From Flavobacterium profundi (GTDB lineage: Bacteria > Bacteroidota > Bacteroidia > Flavobacteriales > Flavobacteriaceae), in NCBI RefSeq assembly GCF_006491645.1, contig NZ_VDCZ01000002.1, positions 310,001 through 374,000 of the forward strand: a DNA stretch of 64,000 nucleotides, read 5' to 3'. Below the pieces are notes generated by a model, which did not search any database, was not told the origin of the DNA, and saw only the letters and a program-made list of their open reading frames with translations. Below are positions 37,390 to 46,699 of this stretch, in pieces. Numbering within the stretch: position 1 is the first letter of the stretch; each line of letters starts with the position of its first letter. Made by a program: the position numbers and the translations under genes.

Positions 37390-38091
37390 ATGTTAAAAAA
37401 AGTTTTATCTACAAAAGATAACATTCAAGTTCTCCACGAAGACAATCATATCATTGTGATAAACAAACGTGCTGGAGATATTGTGCAAGGTGATAAAACG
37501 GGAGACAAACCTCTTTCAGATGTAGTAAAAGAATACCTTAAAGAAAAATATAATAAACCTGGAGAAGTTTTTTTGGGAGTGATTCACCGTTTGGACAGAC
37601 CTACAACTGGTATTGTTGTTTTTGCCAAAACATCAAAAGCATTAACCCGTTTAAATGAAAGTTTTAAAAATAGAGAAACTAAAAAAATCTATTGGGCAGT
37701 CGTAAAAAACTCTCCACCAAAACCCAATGATACTTTAGTTCATTTTCTAAAAAGAAATTCCAAAAACAACACTTCAAAAGCACATATAAAAGAAGTTCCT
37801 GATAGTAAAAAAGCGAGTCTAGAATATCGCCTATTTAAAAAATTGGACAATTATTTTGGCCTTGAAATTCTATTACACACAGGAAGACATCATCAAATTA
37901 GAGCCCAATTATCTGCTATTGGTTGCCCAATAAAAGGAGATTTGAAATATGGTTTTGACAGAAGTAATTCAGATGGAGGTATTCATTTACATGCTAGAAA
38001 ATTAGAAATTATCCATCCAGTAACCAAAGAAGACCTATTTTTTGTAGCTCCCACTCCAAATGAAGTGATTTGGAATGCAATCATACAATAA
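37390..38091 (+). CDS. RluA-family pseudouridine synthase
   Basis: 233 residues. Catalytic HRLDRPTTGIVVFAK is at 66-80, with D69 as the nucleophile. LLHTGRHHQIRAQL (about 161-174) is the second signature. There is no S4 domain, and the C-terminal IHLHARKLEIIHPV is typical of small RluA members acting on rRNA or tRNA. Which uridine it modifies cannot be told. It is probably co-transcribed with panB. Confidence 0.93.
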   Translation: MLKKVLSTKDNIQVLHEDNHIIVINKRAGDIVQGDKTGDKPLSDVVKEYLKEKYNKPGEVFLGVIHRLDRPTTGIVVFAKTSKALTRLNESFKNRETKKIYWAVVKNSPPKPNDTLVHFLKRNSKNNTSKAHIKEVPDSKKASLEYRLFKKLDNYFGLEILLHTGRHHQIRAQLSAIGCPIKGDLKYGFDRSNSDGGIHLHARKLEIIHPVTKEDLFFVAPTPNEVIWNAIIQ

Positions 38092-38119
38092 AAAAGGGAA
38101 CAAATGGTTCCCTTTTTTA
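38090..38119. terminator. Bidirectional terminator
   Basis: AAAAAAGGGAAC and its complement around an aaat(g) loop, between the convergent pseudouridine synthase and E1 dehydrogenase genes. Confidence 0.85.
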
Positions 38120-38124
38120 TTAGC

Positions 38125-40101
38125 TTAATATTGTACTATATTTTTTAATTCTGTTTCAAATCGATTTTTAGGCAAATATTGATCTTCTAATGCTTTTACA
38201 AACGGAATAGCCGTTTCAATACTACCTACCCTTTTTACAGGTGCGTCTAAATATTCAAAACAATTTTCCATAATCAAAGCGGAAATATCGCTTGAAATAC
38301 CTCCAAATAAAGTATCTTCTTGTAAAATAATTACACGACCCGTTTTCTTCACCGAATTAAAAATAGTTTCCGTATCTAACGGTTGCAACGATCTTAAATC
38401 TATCAAATCTGCTGAAATATCAGGATTATTAGATAACGTTTCTAAAGCCCAATGCACTCCAGCACCAAAAGAAATAATAGTCACTTCATTACCTTCTTTT
38501 AATACAGCTGCTTTTCCAAAAGGAATGGTGTAATAATCTACTGGAACATCTTGATATATACTTCTATACAATTGCTTGTGTTCAAAATACAAAACAGGAT
38601 TTGGGTCATTAATGGCCGTATTTAAAAGTCCTTTTGCATCATATGGAAAAGCCGGGTAAACCACTTTTAATCCAGGCGTTTTAGTAAACCAAGCTTCATT
38701 GGTTTGCGAATGAAATGGACCTGCTTGAGTTCCACCACCACAAGGCATTCTCACTACAACATCAGCTTTTTCGTTCCAACGGTAATGTTGTTTTGCTAAT
38801 AAATTTACAATCGGATTAAACCCGGTAGAAACAAAATCCGCAAATTGCATTTCCACAATCGCTTTATAACCGTTGATTGACAAACCATTTGCTGCAGAAA
38901 CGATGGCGCTTTCACAAATTGGTGTATTTCGAACTCTTTCCTTACCAAATTCGGCTACAAAACCTTCTGTAATTTTAAAAGCACCTCCATATTCAGCAAT
39001 ATCTTGTCCCATGATTACTAAATTCTCATGTTTCTCCATGGATAATTTCAAAGCACTTGAAATCGCATCAATAACTCTAATATTTTCGGTTACATCAGAA
39101 TGGAAGAATTGTTCGTACTCATAAGGCTCGTACATATCGTTTAATTCTTCTTCTAAATTGGCTTCTACTTCAGGTTCTAATTGCGTTTTTGCCCAATGTT
39201 GATCAATTTCTGCTTTAATTCGCTCTTTAATTAAAGCATCATCCTCTTCATTCATAACAAAAGTCCTAAATAAATAATCTTTAAAATTGGCAATCGGATC
39301 TTTTTCAGCCCATAGATCCATTAATTCTTGAGGCACATATTTAGTTCCACTCGCCTCTTCATGACCACGCATTCTAAAGGTTTTAAATTCCAATAAAACA
39401 GGTCTCGGATTTTCTATCATGGATGCTTTTAGTTCTGTAATTTTATGAAAAACATCTAAAATATTATTCCCATCTATAATATGACTTTCCATTCCATAAC
39501 CTACTCCTTTATCTGCTAAATTTTCACAACGATATTGTTCATTTGTAGGTGTGGAAAGTCCATATCCATTATTTTCAATCACAAATAAAACTGGTAAATC
39601 CCAAACGGAAGCTATATTTAATGCTTCATGAAAATCTCCTTCTGAAGTGGCACCTTCACCCGTAAAAACAGCTGTAATCTTGCCATTTTGCTTCAATTTA
39701 TTAGCTAAAGCAATTCCGTCTGCAACTCCCATTTGAGGTCCCAAATGAGAAATCATTCCTACAATCTTAAATTCTTGTGTACCAAAATGAAAACTTCTGT
39801 CTCTACCTTTAGTAAAACCTGTCTTTTTTCCTTGCCATTGTGAAAACAAACGATGCAAAGGAATTTCTCTAGTGGTAAAAACACCTAAGTTACGGTGCAT
39901 CGGTAAAATATATTCGTCTTTATCTAAAACCGCTGTAATTCCAACAGAAATTGCTTCTTGACCAATTCCTGAAAACCATTTAGAAACCTTACCCTGACGC
40001 AAAAGAATGAGCATCTTTTCTTCAATCATTCTTGGTTTTAAAAGTTTTTTGTACAAATCTATCAATTCGGGATTGCTTAACTCTTTTCTATCAAAGTTCA
40101 T
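38125..40101 (-). CDS. 2-oxoacid dehydrogenase E1, fused alpha and beta chains
   Basis: 658 residues from the ATG at 40101 ([13 protein letters not shown]); the frame runs open to 40155 but the extra residues are not typical. The alpha half has the thiamine diphosphate motif [15 protein letters not shown] ending in NNGYGLS (about 160-195) and [10 protein letters not shown]. The beta half, from about 335, has [15 protein letters not shown] and [15 protein letters not shown]. The closest functional guess is the branched-chain 2-oxoacid dehydrogenase E1. Fusion of the two chains is common in Bacteroidetes. E2 and E3 genes are not adjacent. Confidence 0.92.
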   Translation of the reverse strand: MNFDRKELSNPELIDLYKKLLKPRMIEEKMLILLRQGKVSKWFSGIGQEAISVGITAVLDKDEYILPMHRNLGVFTTREIPLHRLFSQWQGKKTGFTKGRDRSFHFGTQEFKIVGMISHLGPQMGVADGIALANKLKQNGKITAVFTGEGATSEGDFHEALNIASVWDLPVLFVIENNGYGLSTPTNEQYRCENLADKGVGYGMESHIIDGNNILDVFHKITELKASMIENPRPVLLEFKTFRMRGHEEASGTKYVPQELMDLWAEKDPIANFKDYLFRTFVMNEEDDALIKERIKAEIDQHWAKTQLEPEVEANLEEELNDMYEPYEYEQFFHSDVTENIRVIDAISSALKLSMEKHENLVIMGQDIAEYGGAFKITEGFVAEFGKERVRNTPICESAIVSAANGLSINGYKAIVEMQFADFVSTGFNPIVNLLAKQHYRWNEKADVVVRMPCGGGTQAGPFHSQTNEAWFTKTPGLKVVYPAFPYDAKGLLNTAINDPNPVLYFEHKQLYRSIYQDVPVDYYTIPFGKAAVLKEGNEVTIISFGAGVHWALETLSNNPDISADLIDLRSLQPLDTETIFNSVKKTGRVIILQEDTLFGGISSDISALIMENCFEYLDAPVKRVGSIETAIPFVKALEDQYLPKNRFETELKNIVQY

Positions 40102-40244
40102 GGTAATGGGTTTGTAATTATTTGAATTCAAAAATAGGAAAAATAACATTTTCAAATGGAATTGTTATAAAATTTATTTTATCAAAATTTACCAGTATCT
40201 CAAAATGTTGATAACTTCCTCATTTTAAATTAAAAATAAATCAA

Positions 40245-40252
40245 TACATTTG
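40245..40252 (+). promoter_or_regulatory. TAnnTTTG -7 box for the IPNS-like gene
   Basis: TACATTTG, 50 nt before the ATG at 40303; -33 element unclear. Confidence 0.4.
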
Positions 40253-40302
40253 TATTTACTTGGGCTAAGCGCCTTTAGATTTATTAACAATAAAGTTTTA
40301 GT

Positions 40303-41256
40303 ATGCAACAAATTCCTAGTGTTGACTTACGTGATTTCCTGTCGGATGATCCGACACGTAAACAAAAATTTGTAAATGAAATCGGAAAAGCCTACGAAGA
40401 AATCGGCTTCGTAGCATTAAAAGGTCATTTTTTAGATGACAAATTAGTAGAGGATTTATATGCTGAAGTTAGAAATTTCTTCAATTTGCCTCTAGAAACC
40501 AAATCAAAATATGAAATTCCTGGTATTGGAGGACAAAGAGGTTATGTATCTTTTGGTAAAGAGCATGCTAAAGGTCGTTCTGCTGGTGATTTAAAAGAAT
40601 TTTGGCACTTTGGACAATATGTTTCCGAAGGGTCAAAATACGAAAACGAATATCCTGATAATGTTCAGGTAACAGAATTACCTAATTTTAATCCGGTTGG
40701 AAAACAAGCCTATCAAATGCTTGAAAAGACTGGTATTTATGTTTTAAGAGCTTTGGCCTTATACATTGGTTTAGATGAATTTTATTTTGACAAATACATC
40801 AAAGACGGAAATAGTATTTTAAGACCTATTCACTACCCTCCTATTACGGATGAACCTAAAGATGGTGCTGTTAGAGCTGCTGCTCATGGTGACATCAACT
40901 TGATTACATTATTAATGGGTGCTCAAGGAAAAGGCTTACAAGTACAAAACCATAATGGCGAATGGGTAGATGCGATTGCGCAACCTGATGAATTAATGAT
41001 TAACGTGGGTGATATGTTATCGCGTCATACGAACAATAAATTAAAATCTACGATTCATCAAGTAGTAAATCCACCAAGAGAATTATGGGGAAGTTCTAGA
41101 TATTCCATTCCTTTTTTCATGCATCCAGTAAGCGATATGAGTTTAAACTGTTTGCCTGAATGTATTGATGAAAATAATCCAAAATTATACGAAGATATAA
41201 CCGCTGGTGAATTCTTACATGAAAGATTAGTGGAATTAGGATTAATCAAAAAGTAA
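40303..41256 (+). CDS. Fe(II)/2-oxoglutarate-type oxygenase, isopenicillin-N-synthase family
   Basis: 317 residues. The non-haem iron triad is H195 and D197 (AAHGDINLIT) with H252 (STIHQVVN). R266 and S268 (RYS) form the 2-oxoglutarate-binding RxS motif. The N-terminal DIOX_N-type domain opens IPSVDLRDFL. Such genes are widespread in Flavobacteria with unknown substrates; they are rarely linked to antibiotic synthesis. It stands alone and is followed by a terminator. Confidence 0.92.
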   Translation: MQQIPSVDLRDFLSDDPTRKQKFVNEIGKAYEEIGFVALKGHFLDDKLVEDLYAEVRNFFNLPLETKSKYEIPGIGGQRGYVSFGKEHAKGRSAGDLKEFWHFGQYVSEGSKYENEYPDNVQVTELPNFNPVGKQAYQMLEKTGIYVLRALALYIGLDEFYFDKYIKDGNSILRPIHYPPITDEPKDGAVRAAAHGDINLITLLMGAQGKGLQVQNHNGEWVDAIAQPDELMINVGDMLSRHTNNKLKSTIHQVVNPPRELWGSSRYSIPFFMHPVSDMSLNCLPECIDENNPKLYEDITAGEFLHERLVELGLIKK

Positions 41257-41282
41257 TCGGAATAGTTCCAAATTATAGAATT

Positions 41283-41316
41283 CCAAATCCCAATTATTTT
41301 GGGGTTTGGTTTTTTC
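41283..41316 (+). terminator. Terminator of the IPNS-like gene
   Basis: CCAAATCCCAA pairs with TTTGGGGTTTGG (one G-T pair, one bulge), followed by a T-rich run, 26 nt after the stop. Confidence 0.75.
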
Positions 41317-41459
41317 TTTTAGTTTAAAATCTTAGGAACACAGATTTAAGAAATTAAAAAAATTAAAATCTATTATAATTTTATTGAAAGTAATTACTTT
41401 GATTATATAGATTTATTTAATCTTTTTTAATCTGAATTTTAAAATAATGATAGCAATTA

Positions 41460-41843
41460 ATGAAATTTTTCCCTCATTAAGAATTAACAAAAGCAATCAT
41501 AGGTATTTATTATGATGTTTACAATGAGCTAGGCTACGGATTTCTAGAAAAAGTATATCATAATGCATTAATAATTGAGTTAAAGTCTAGAGGATTTGAA
41601 ATTGAAAGCTATAAAAAAATAAATGTATATTATAAAAATATCATTGTTGGAGAATATATTCCAGATATAATTGTAAATGAATCAGTAATAGTTGAATTGA
41701 AATGTGTTGAATATTTAATAGAAACACATGAAAGTCAATTATTGAATTATTTAAAAGCAACAAAGTGTGAAGTTGGATTAATTCTTAATTTTGGAAAAGA
41801 TCCTCAATTTATAAGAAAAATTTTTACTAATGATTTTTACTAA
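41460..41843 (+). pseudogene. GxxExxY-family gene interrupted at codon 7
   Basis: From ATG 41460 the frame reads MKFFPH, then TAA (41478-41480), then stays open for 120 codons to 41843. The open part matches the GxxExxY protein family, a PD-(D/E)xK-like nuclease-fold family: ELTKAIIGIYYDVYNELGYG, FLEKVYHNALIIEL, IPDIIVNESVIVELKCVEY and ATKCEVGLILNFG. The signature here is GFLEKVY. No ATG, GTG or TTG follows the TAA before the conserved core. A single change in a codon such as AAA would restore the gene. A 13-nt direct repeat sits at its 3' end (TTTTTACTAATGA twice). The flanks 41317-41459 and 41844-41919 show no gene. Confidence 0.72.
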
Positions 41844-41919
41844 TGATTTAAAAAAAACATAAGTAAGATTTTTTATTATTTCTTAAATATCTCCAATCTG
41901 TGATTCAAAATAAATAAAA

Positions 41920-42255
41920 ATGAGTTTAGAAGACCAATTAAAAAAATTATTTCCAGACCATCAACCCTCAACCGAAAAAGAAGAGACAGCAGAAATTTCA
42001 GAACATGAATTGTTTGTTCAAAAGGAACCAATGATTTGTAAATATGAAAAAAGAAAAGGAAAACCAACAACTATTATTGCTGGATATGAAGGTGAAGAAG
42101 AAGACTTTAAATTATTAGCCAAAGAAATCAAAAATAAATTTGCTGTAGGTGGTAGTTTTAAAGATGGGGAAATTATCATACAAGGCGATTATCGTGATAA
42201 AATAATGCAATTCCTTCAAAATAAAGGTTTTAAAACAAAACGTGTTGGAGGTTAA
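41920..42255 (+). CDS. SUI1/eIF1-family protein (YciH-like)
   Basis: 111 residues. The C-terminal SUI1 domain (about 45-110) shows YEKRKGKPTTIIAGYEG, LAKEIKNKFAVGGSFKDGEI and IIQGDYRDKIMQFL. An acidic N-terminal tail precedes it. YciH is a bacterial eIF1 homologue reported to affect initiation fidelity; its role in Bacteroidetes is not established. The short gap to the phosphorylase gene (67 nt) suggests a possible common transcript. Confidence 0.93.
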   Translation: MSLEDQLKKLFPDHQPSTEKEETAEISEHELFVQKEPMICKYEKRKGKPTTIIAGYEGEEEDFKLLAKEIKNKFAVGGSFKDGEIIIQGDYRDKIMQFLQNKGFKTKRVGG

Positions 42256-42294
42256 AAAAATACAAAGTTGACAATTTATAAAATTTAAATAAGA

Positions 42295-42309
42295 GCTTGC
42301 TTGGCAAGC
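42295..42309 (+). promoter_or_regulatory. Short hairpin just before the phosphorylase start
   Basis: GCTTGC-TTG-GCAAGC, a 6-bp GC-containing stem that ends 13 nt before the ATG at 42323. It overlaps the region a ribosome would contact. Confidence 0.35.
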
Positions 42310-42322
42310 CCACAATAACATT

Positions 42323-43189
42323 ATGATTAAAAATTCAGAATTAATATTAAACCCAGATGGTAGTTTATACCATATTAACTTAAAACCAGAAAATATAGCT
42401 CACGATATTATTTTTGTGGGAGATCAAGAGAGAGTTGCAAAAATAACTTCTCGATTTGACAGTGTAGAATTTACCACTCAAAAAAGAGAGTTTAAAACGC
42501 AAACGGGTAGTTACAAAGGAAAAAGAATCACTGTAATTTCAACTGGAATTGGTCCTGATAACATAGATATCGTTTTAAATGAATTGGATGCTTTGGTAAA
42601 CATTGATTTAGAAACCAGAAAACCAAAAGAAACACATACAGCACTTAATATTGTGCGTATTGGAACTTCGGGATCTTTACAAAAAGATATTCCTGTAGAT
42701 GCATTTGTAATGAGTGAATATGCCATTGGTTTAGACAATATGTTACGTTCTTATTTAATAGACACTATTTCAGAATCAGCAATTGAAGAAGCGTTTATTG
42801 CACAAACCAATTGGGATTTAAAGAAAGGACGTCCTTATGTTATTAAGTGTAGTGATACATTAGCCAATACAATTTTCAGTTCCAAAATGCACAAAGGTTT
42901 TACTGGAACTGCTGGTGGTTTTTATGGACCACAAGGTAGAGTGTTGCGTTTGGCTATTCAAGATCCAGAGTTGAATACCAAAATGGATAATTTCAATTTT
43001 AATGGTACACGAATGACCAATCTTGAAATGGAAACTGCTGCCATTTATGGTTTAGGAAAACTATTAGGACATCATTGTTTGTCTTTGAATGCCATCATCG
43101 CAAACAGAGCAACAGGTGATTTTAGTCAAAATCCATATGAAGTAGTTGAAAATTTAATTGATTATACTTTGGAGAGATTGATTCAATAG
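42323..43189 (+). CDS. Nucleoside phosphorylase, uridine-phosphorylase-like
   Basis: 288 residues of the PNP/UDP (NP-I) superfamily. FVGDQERVAKIT, VISTGIGPDNIDIVLNELDA, VRIGTSGSLQKDIPVDAFV and the ribose-binding NLEMETAAIYGLG are present. These features place it near the uridine phosphorylase branch (nucleoside salvage by phosphate). The exact base specificity is not decided by what I can see. Confidence 0.9.
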   Translation: MIKNSELILNPDGSLYHINLKPENIAHDIIFVGDQERVAKITSRFDSVEFTTQKREFKTQTGSYKGKRITVISTGIGPDNIDIVLNELDALVNIDLETRKPKETHTALNIVRIGTSGSLQKDIPVDAFVMSEYAIGLDNMLRSYLIDTISESAIEEAFIAQTNWDLKKGRPYVIKCSDTLANTIFSSKMHKGFTGTAGGFYGPQGRVLRLAIQDPELNTKMDNFNFNGTRMTNLEMETAAIYGLGKLLGHHCLSLNAIIANRATGDFSQNPYEVVENLIDYTLERLIQ

Positions 43190-43272
43190 AAACTTAAGCA
43201 ACACTGATTAAAAAAATTTGAGAAATTTTTAAAATTATTTCGATTTTTCTAATCTGTGTTAATAAAATAAAT

Positions 43273-43791
43273 ATGGATTTAATTTTAGAAACCAAAAGAC
43301 TTATTCTTAGACCACTTGAAATATCAGATGCTGACGATATGTTTGCTATGGATAGTAACCCTAAGGTACATATTTATTTAGGCAACACCCCATTTACAAC
43401 AAAAGAAGAAAGCATTGCTTATCTTAATAATGTCTTGCAACAATATGAACAACATGGAATTGGTCGTTTTGCTATGGTTACTAAAGATGGAAATCGATTT
43501 GTTGGTTGGTGCGGATTAAAGTTTATTACCGAAATAGAAAACAATCATTCACATTTTTATGAAATTGGTTATCGTTTAAAAGAGGAATTTTGGGGTAAAG
43601 GATATGCTTATGAAGCGGCTAAGAAATGGTATGAATATGCTTTTTCAAATTTAAAAGTAAACACATTATATGCTTCTACGCATATTGACAATAAAGGTTC
43701 TCGAAGAATTTTGGAAAAAATAGGATTACAATTGAAAAACGAATACCTTTGGAATAAGACCATTCCTTGTGTTTGGTATGCTTCAAAATAA
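43273..43791 (+). CDS. GNAT acetyltransferase, tandem copy 1
   Basis: 172 residues of the RimJ/RimL-like GNAT type. It opens ETKRLILRPLEISDADDMF. The acetyl-CoA motif A region is EIGYRLKEEFWGKGYAYEAAKK. It is followed after 6 nt by a paralogue and then by a third; all share RL(I/L)LRPL, the GIGRFA / GIARFA / NIGRFA motif and the WGKGYA / WNKGYA motif. Substrate unknown; RimL-like enzymes acetylate protein N-termini or small molecules. Confidence 0.9.
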   Translation: MDLILETKRLILRPLEISDADDMFAMDSNPKVHIYLGNTPFTTKEESIAYLNNVLQQYEQHGIGRFAMVTKDGNRFVGWCGLKFITEIENNHSHFYEIGYRLKEEFWGKGYAYEAAKKWYEYAFSNLKVNTLYASTHIDNKGSRRILEKIGLQLKNEYLWNKTIPCVWYASK

Positions 43792-43797
43792 ATCACT

Positions 43798-44334
43798 ATG
43801 TTTCAAGAATTGACTACAGAACGATTACTATTAAGACCCTTAATTTCATCAGATACCAAGGCTTTTTTAGAAATGCATTCGGGTACCAAAATCAATCGCT
43901 TTTTACGAAATCCAATTCTAACCTTAACAGATGCTGAAAACTATATCCATAAAATTATATCGGAACACCAAAAAAATGGTATTGCACGTTTTGCTGTAAT
44001 TTTAAAAGAAAATGAGGAACTAATTGGTTTTTCTGGACTAAAATTCAGAACAACAGAAGAAAATGGATACTCCAATTTTTACGATTTGGGTTATCGTTTT
44101 GCTGAAAAACATTGGAACAAAGGCTATGCTACCGAAGCAGCAAAATTTTGGCTTTCGTATGGTTTACATACTTTAAAATTACCTAAAATTCATGCATGTG
44201 CTGACAATGAAAATAAGGCTTCCAATCATCTATTAGAAAAAGTTGGTTTTAAAAGAAGCAATCAATATATGGTAAACATCACCTTACATAATTGGTACAA
44301 AATTAAAAAAGATGAATTTGAATCTCAAATTTGA
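43798..44334 (+). CDS. GNAT acetyltransferase, tandem copy 2
   Basis: 178 residues. Same fold as its neighbours: TERLLLRPLISSDTKAFLEM, NGIARFAVILKENEELIG, and the CoA loop YRFAEKHWNKGYATEAAKFW. The last codons overlap the start of copy 3 by 23 nt, so translation may be coupled. It has diverged well beyond recent duplication. Confidence 0.88.
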   Translation: MFQELTTERLLLRPLISSDTKAFLEMHSGTKINRFLRNPILTLTDAENYIHKIISEHQKNGIARFAVILKENEELIGFSGLKFRTTEENGYSNFYDLGYRFAEKHWNKGYATEAAKFWLSYGLHTLKLPKIHACADNENKASNHLLEKVGFKRSNQYMVNITLHNWYKIKKDEFESQI

Positions 44335-44851
44335 AACAGAACGCTTACTACTTCGCCCTTTAGAATTATCGGATGGAAAAGCCATGTTTGTTATGGATGC
44401 CAATCCATTGGTTCACCAATATCTTTGGAATAAACCTGCAAAAGATATTCAAGAATCCATACAAGTTATTGAATATGTACTACGACAATACCAAGAAAAC
44501 AATATAGGTCGTTTTGCTACGATTTTAAAAGATACGGGCGAATTTATAGGTTGGACAGGTATAAAATTTGTGAACGATCATGTTGAAAATGGGAATACTA
44601 ATTTCTTTGATTATGGCTATCGTTTAAACGTTCCTTTTTGGAATAAAGGATATGCAACTGAAGCGACTCAATTTTGGTTGGATTATGGAATGAACCAAAT
44701 GAATATTGATGCAATAAATGCGTATACTCATGCACAAAATGTAGCTTCCAATCGAGTACTCTATAAATGTGGCATGGAATTTAGAGAAGATTATCCAGAT
44801 CCTGAAGGCGTTTTATGGAAATGGTGGCAAATAAAAAACAGTAACAAATAA
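44312..44851 (+). CDS. GNAT acetyltransferase, tandem copy 3
   Basis: 179 residues. ETERLLLRPLELSDGKAMFV, NNIGRFATILKDTGEFIGW and YRLNVPFWNKGYATEATQFW are conserved. It starts inside copy 2; the chosen ATG (44312) precedes the conserved FETERLLL stretch by seven residues. Together with copies 1 and 2 it forms a three-gene transcript that may continue into the binding-protein gene 21 nt later. Confidence 0.88.
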   Translation: MNLNLKFETERLLLRPLELSDGKAMFVMDANPLVHQYLWNKPAKDIQESIQVIEYVLRQYQENNIGRFATILKDTGEFIGWTGIKFVNDHVENGNTNFFDYGYRLNVPFWNKGYATEATQFWLDYGMNQMNIDAINAYTHAQNVASNRVLYKCGMEFREDYPDPEGVLWKWWQIKNSNK

Positions 44852-44872
44852 CACAAGCGTATACTAAAAAAT

Positions 44873-45718
44873 ATGAAAACAATAAAAATAGTAGGAGTAC
44901 CCGAACATTTTAATTTACCATGGCATCTTTGTATCGAAAATGGAGAATTTGAAAAAGCTGGAATTGATTTACAATGGACAGATGTTCCCGAAGGAACCGG
45001 AAAAATGTGTCAAATGCTTCGGGAAGGTGAAACAGATATTGCTGTAATTTTAACCGAAGGTATTGTTAAAGATATTGTTGCTGGAAATCCATCTAAAATT
45101 GTTCAAATATATGTAAAAAGTCCTTTAATTTGGGGAATTCATGTTGGTGCCAATGCTCCTTATGAAACACTATCAGATTTAGAAAATACAACAGCAGCTA
45201 TTTCACGATTAGGCTCAGGATCACACTTAATGAGTTTTGTTAATGCACAGAAAAATGGTTGGAATACTTCCGATTTACAATTTGAAATCGTACATACTAT
45301 AGAAGGTGCTGTAACTGCTTTATCTTGTGGCACTGCCGATTATTTTATGTGGGAACGTTTTATGACAAAACCTTTAGTTGATAATGGAACTTTTAGAAGA
45401 ATTGCGGACTGTCCTACTCCATGGCCTTGTTTTGTTATTGCGGTTAGAAATGAAATTCTAGAAAAAGAAATGCCTGTAATCTCTCAAATTTTAGAAATTA
45501 TCAATGCAACCACGGAAGAGTTTAAAAGCATTCCAAGCATCGATCGAACATTAGCTTCTAAATACAATCAAAAAATTGAAGACATACAAGAATGGTTGCG
45601 TGTTACCCATTGGTCACAAAAACAAATTGATAAAACAACAATAGAGAATGTTCAAAACCAACTCCATACGTTAAATATTATTGAAAAAATGGCTTCTTAT
45701 GAAACCATAGTTAAATAA
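44873..45718 (+). CDS. NMT1/THI5-like substrate-binding protein without signal peptide
   Basis: 281 residues. The order of IKIVGVPEHFNLPWHLCIENGEFEKAGI (broken here for length at about residue 30), DIAVILTEGIVKDIVAGN, SRLGSGSHLMSF and CGTADYFMWERF fits the periplasmic-binding-protein fold of the NMT1 group (thiamine-pyrimidine or sulfonate binding). It starts directly with the first strand, so it has no signal peptide and should be cytosolic. No ABC transporter genes are close. A role as a cytosolic ligand sensor or an HMP-like enzyme is only inference. Confidence 0.78.
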   Translation: MKTIKIVGVPEHFNLPWHLCIENGEFEKAGIDLQWTDVPEGTGKMCQMLREGETDIAVILTEGIVKDIVAGNPSKIVQIYVKSPLIWGIHVGANAPYETLSDLENTTAAISRLGSGSHLMSFVNAQKNGWNTSDLQFEIVHTIEGAVTALSCGTADYFMWERFMTKPLVDNGTFRRIADCPTPWPCFVIAVRNEILEKEMPVISQILEIINATTEEFKSIPSIDRTLASKYNQKIEDIQEWLRVTHWSQKQIDKTTIENVQNQLHTLNIIEKMASYETIVK

Positions 45719-45746
45719 TTACTTAATTTTATCGTTTTAATTCTAA

Positions 45747-46679
45747 ATGATAACCCAAAAAACCATTTCTCTTAAACAACTTAAAGAAAAGCTTTCTCTG
45801 CCAAAGCCTTGGGATACTATTATCATTTTTTTATTAAACATCTTAGTTACCATACCCGTTTTTTTAATCGCACATCAAAATTTAATTGAACTCAATTGGA
45901 TTTATAATCTAGACAGAATCTTATTATTTCTAATCATTCTAGTACTTATTCAGTTATTATTACGGCTTTTAAAAACCATTATAATTATTTGCATTTTTAT
46001 ATATTTACTCACCTTAATTTATGGTACTTTATTTGGTAATTATGGGTTTGATCGCGTATTTGAAGATTATAAATACATGATTTATTCGATGAGTGAAAAT
46101 CCAAAACCTCAGGATTTGATTATCTCTAAATTATTGCCTTTTCCTAATAAATCTAAAATTATTGACGCTGTGGATTTTACGAATCCTAAAGTGAGAAATT
46201 TTGCTTTATATGCTACCACACAACATTTTAAAAATGTACAAGGCTATGCTAAAAACAGAAAATTAATACAATGTTTTGCTGTATTTAAAGAAATTAAAGA
46301 CAATTGGAATTATGTGAATGATCCTAAAGGGAGAGAATATATTGCCTATGCTTCTGAAAGTTTGCAACACTTTTCAGGAGATTGTGACGATCATGCTATT
46401 CTAATGTCGGCAAGTATAAAAGCAATTGGTGGAACACCCAGAATAATCCACACAGGTGGTCATTTATATCCTGAAATGTTAATTGGTGATAAAAACAACC
46501 TAGAAACGGCAATTTATTTAATTAAAGAAGTACTTTTTAAAGAAGAAGCTAAAAATCAAGAAATTCACTATCATATTGATGAAAGAGGGCAAATTTGGTT
46601 GAATTTAGATTATACTGCTAGTTATCCTGGTGGTCCTTTTATGAAAGAAGAAATACTAGGTGAATTAACCTTTAATTAG
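45747..46679 (+). CDS. Membrane protein with transglutaminase-like domain
   Basis: 310 residues. Three N-terminal membrane helices (about 26-45, 55-72 and 73-92) precede a soluble domain with the papain-like triad: C213 in FSGDCDDHAILM, a histidine in IHTGGHLYPEM and a late aspartate in WLNLDYTA. The gap pattern matches transglutaminase-like cysteine peptidases of the TGc family. Topology would place the catalytic part on one side of the inner membrane; which side cannot be told. It is convergent with ung. Confidence 0.85.
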   Translation: MITQKTISLKQLKEKLSLPKPWDTIIIFLLNILVTIPVFLIAHQNLIELNWIYNLDRILLFLIILVLIQLLLRLLKTIIIICIFIYLLTLIYGTLFGNYGFDRVFEDYKYMIYSMSENPKPQDLIISKLLPFPNKSKIIDAVDFTNPKVRNFALYATTQHFKNVQGYAKNRKLIQCFAVFKEIKDNWNYVNDPKGREYIAYASESLQHFSGDCDDHAILMSASIKAIGGTPRIIHTGGHLYPEMLIGDKNNLETAIYLIKEVLFKEEAKNQEIHYHIDERGQIWLNLDYTASYPGGPFMKEEILGELTFN

Positions 46680-46699
46680 TACATGATTTCTTCATTGGT

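Noticed and set aside
41460..41480. TAA reassigned as a sense codon to explain two early stops
   Set aside because: TAA is the normal stop codon of most genes in the window, so recoding is not credible.
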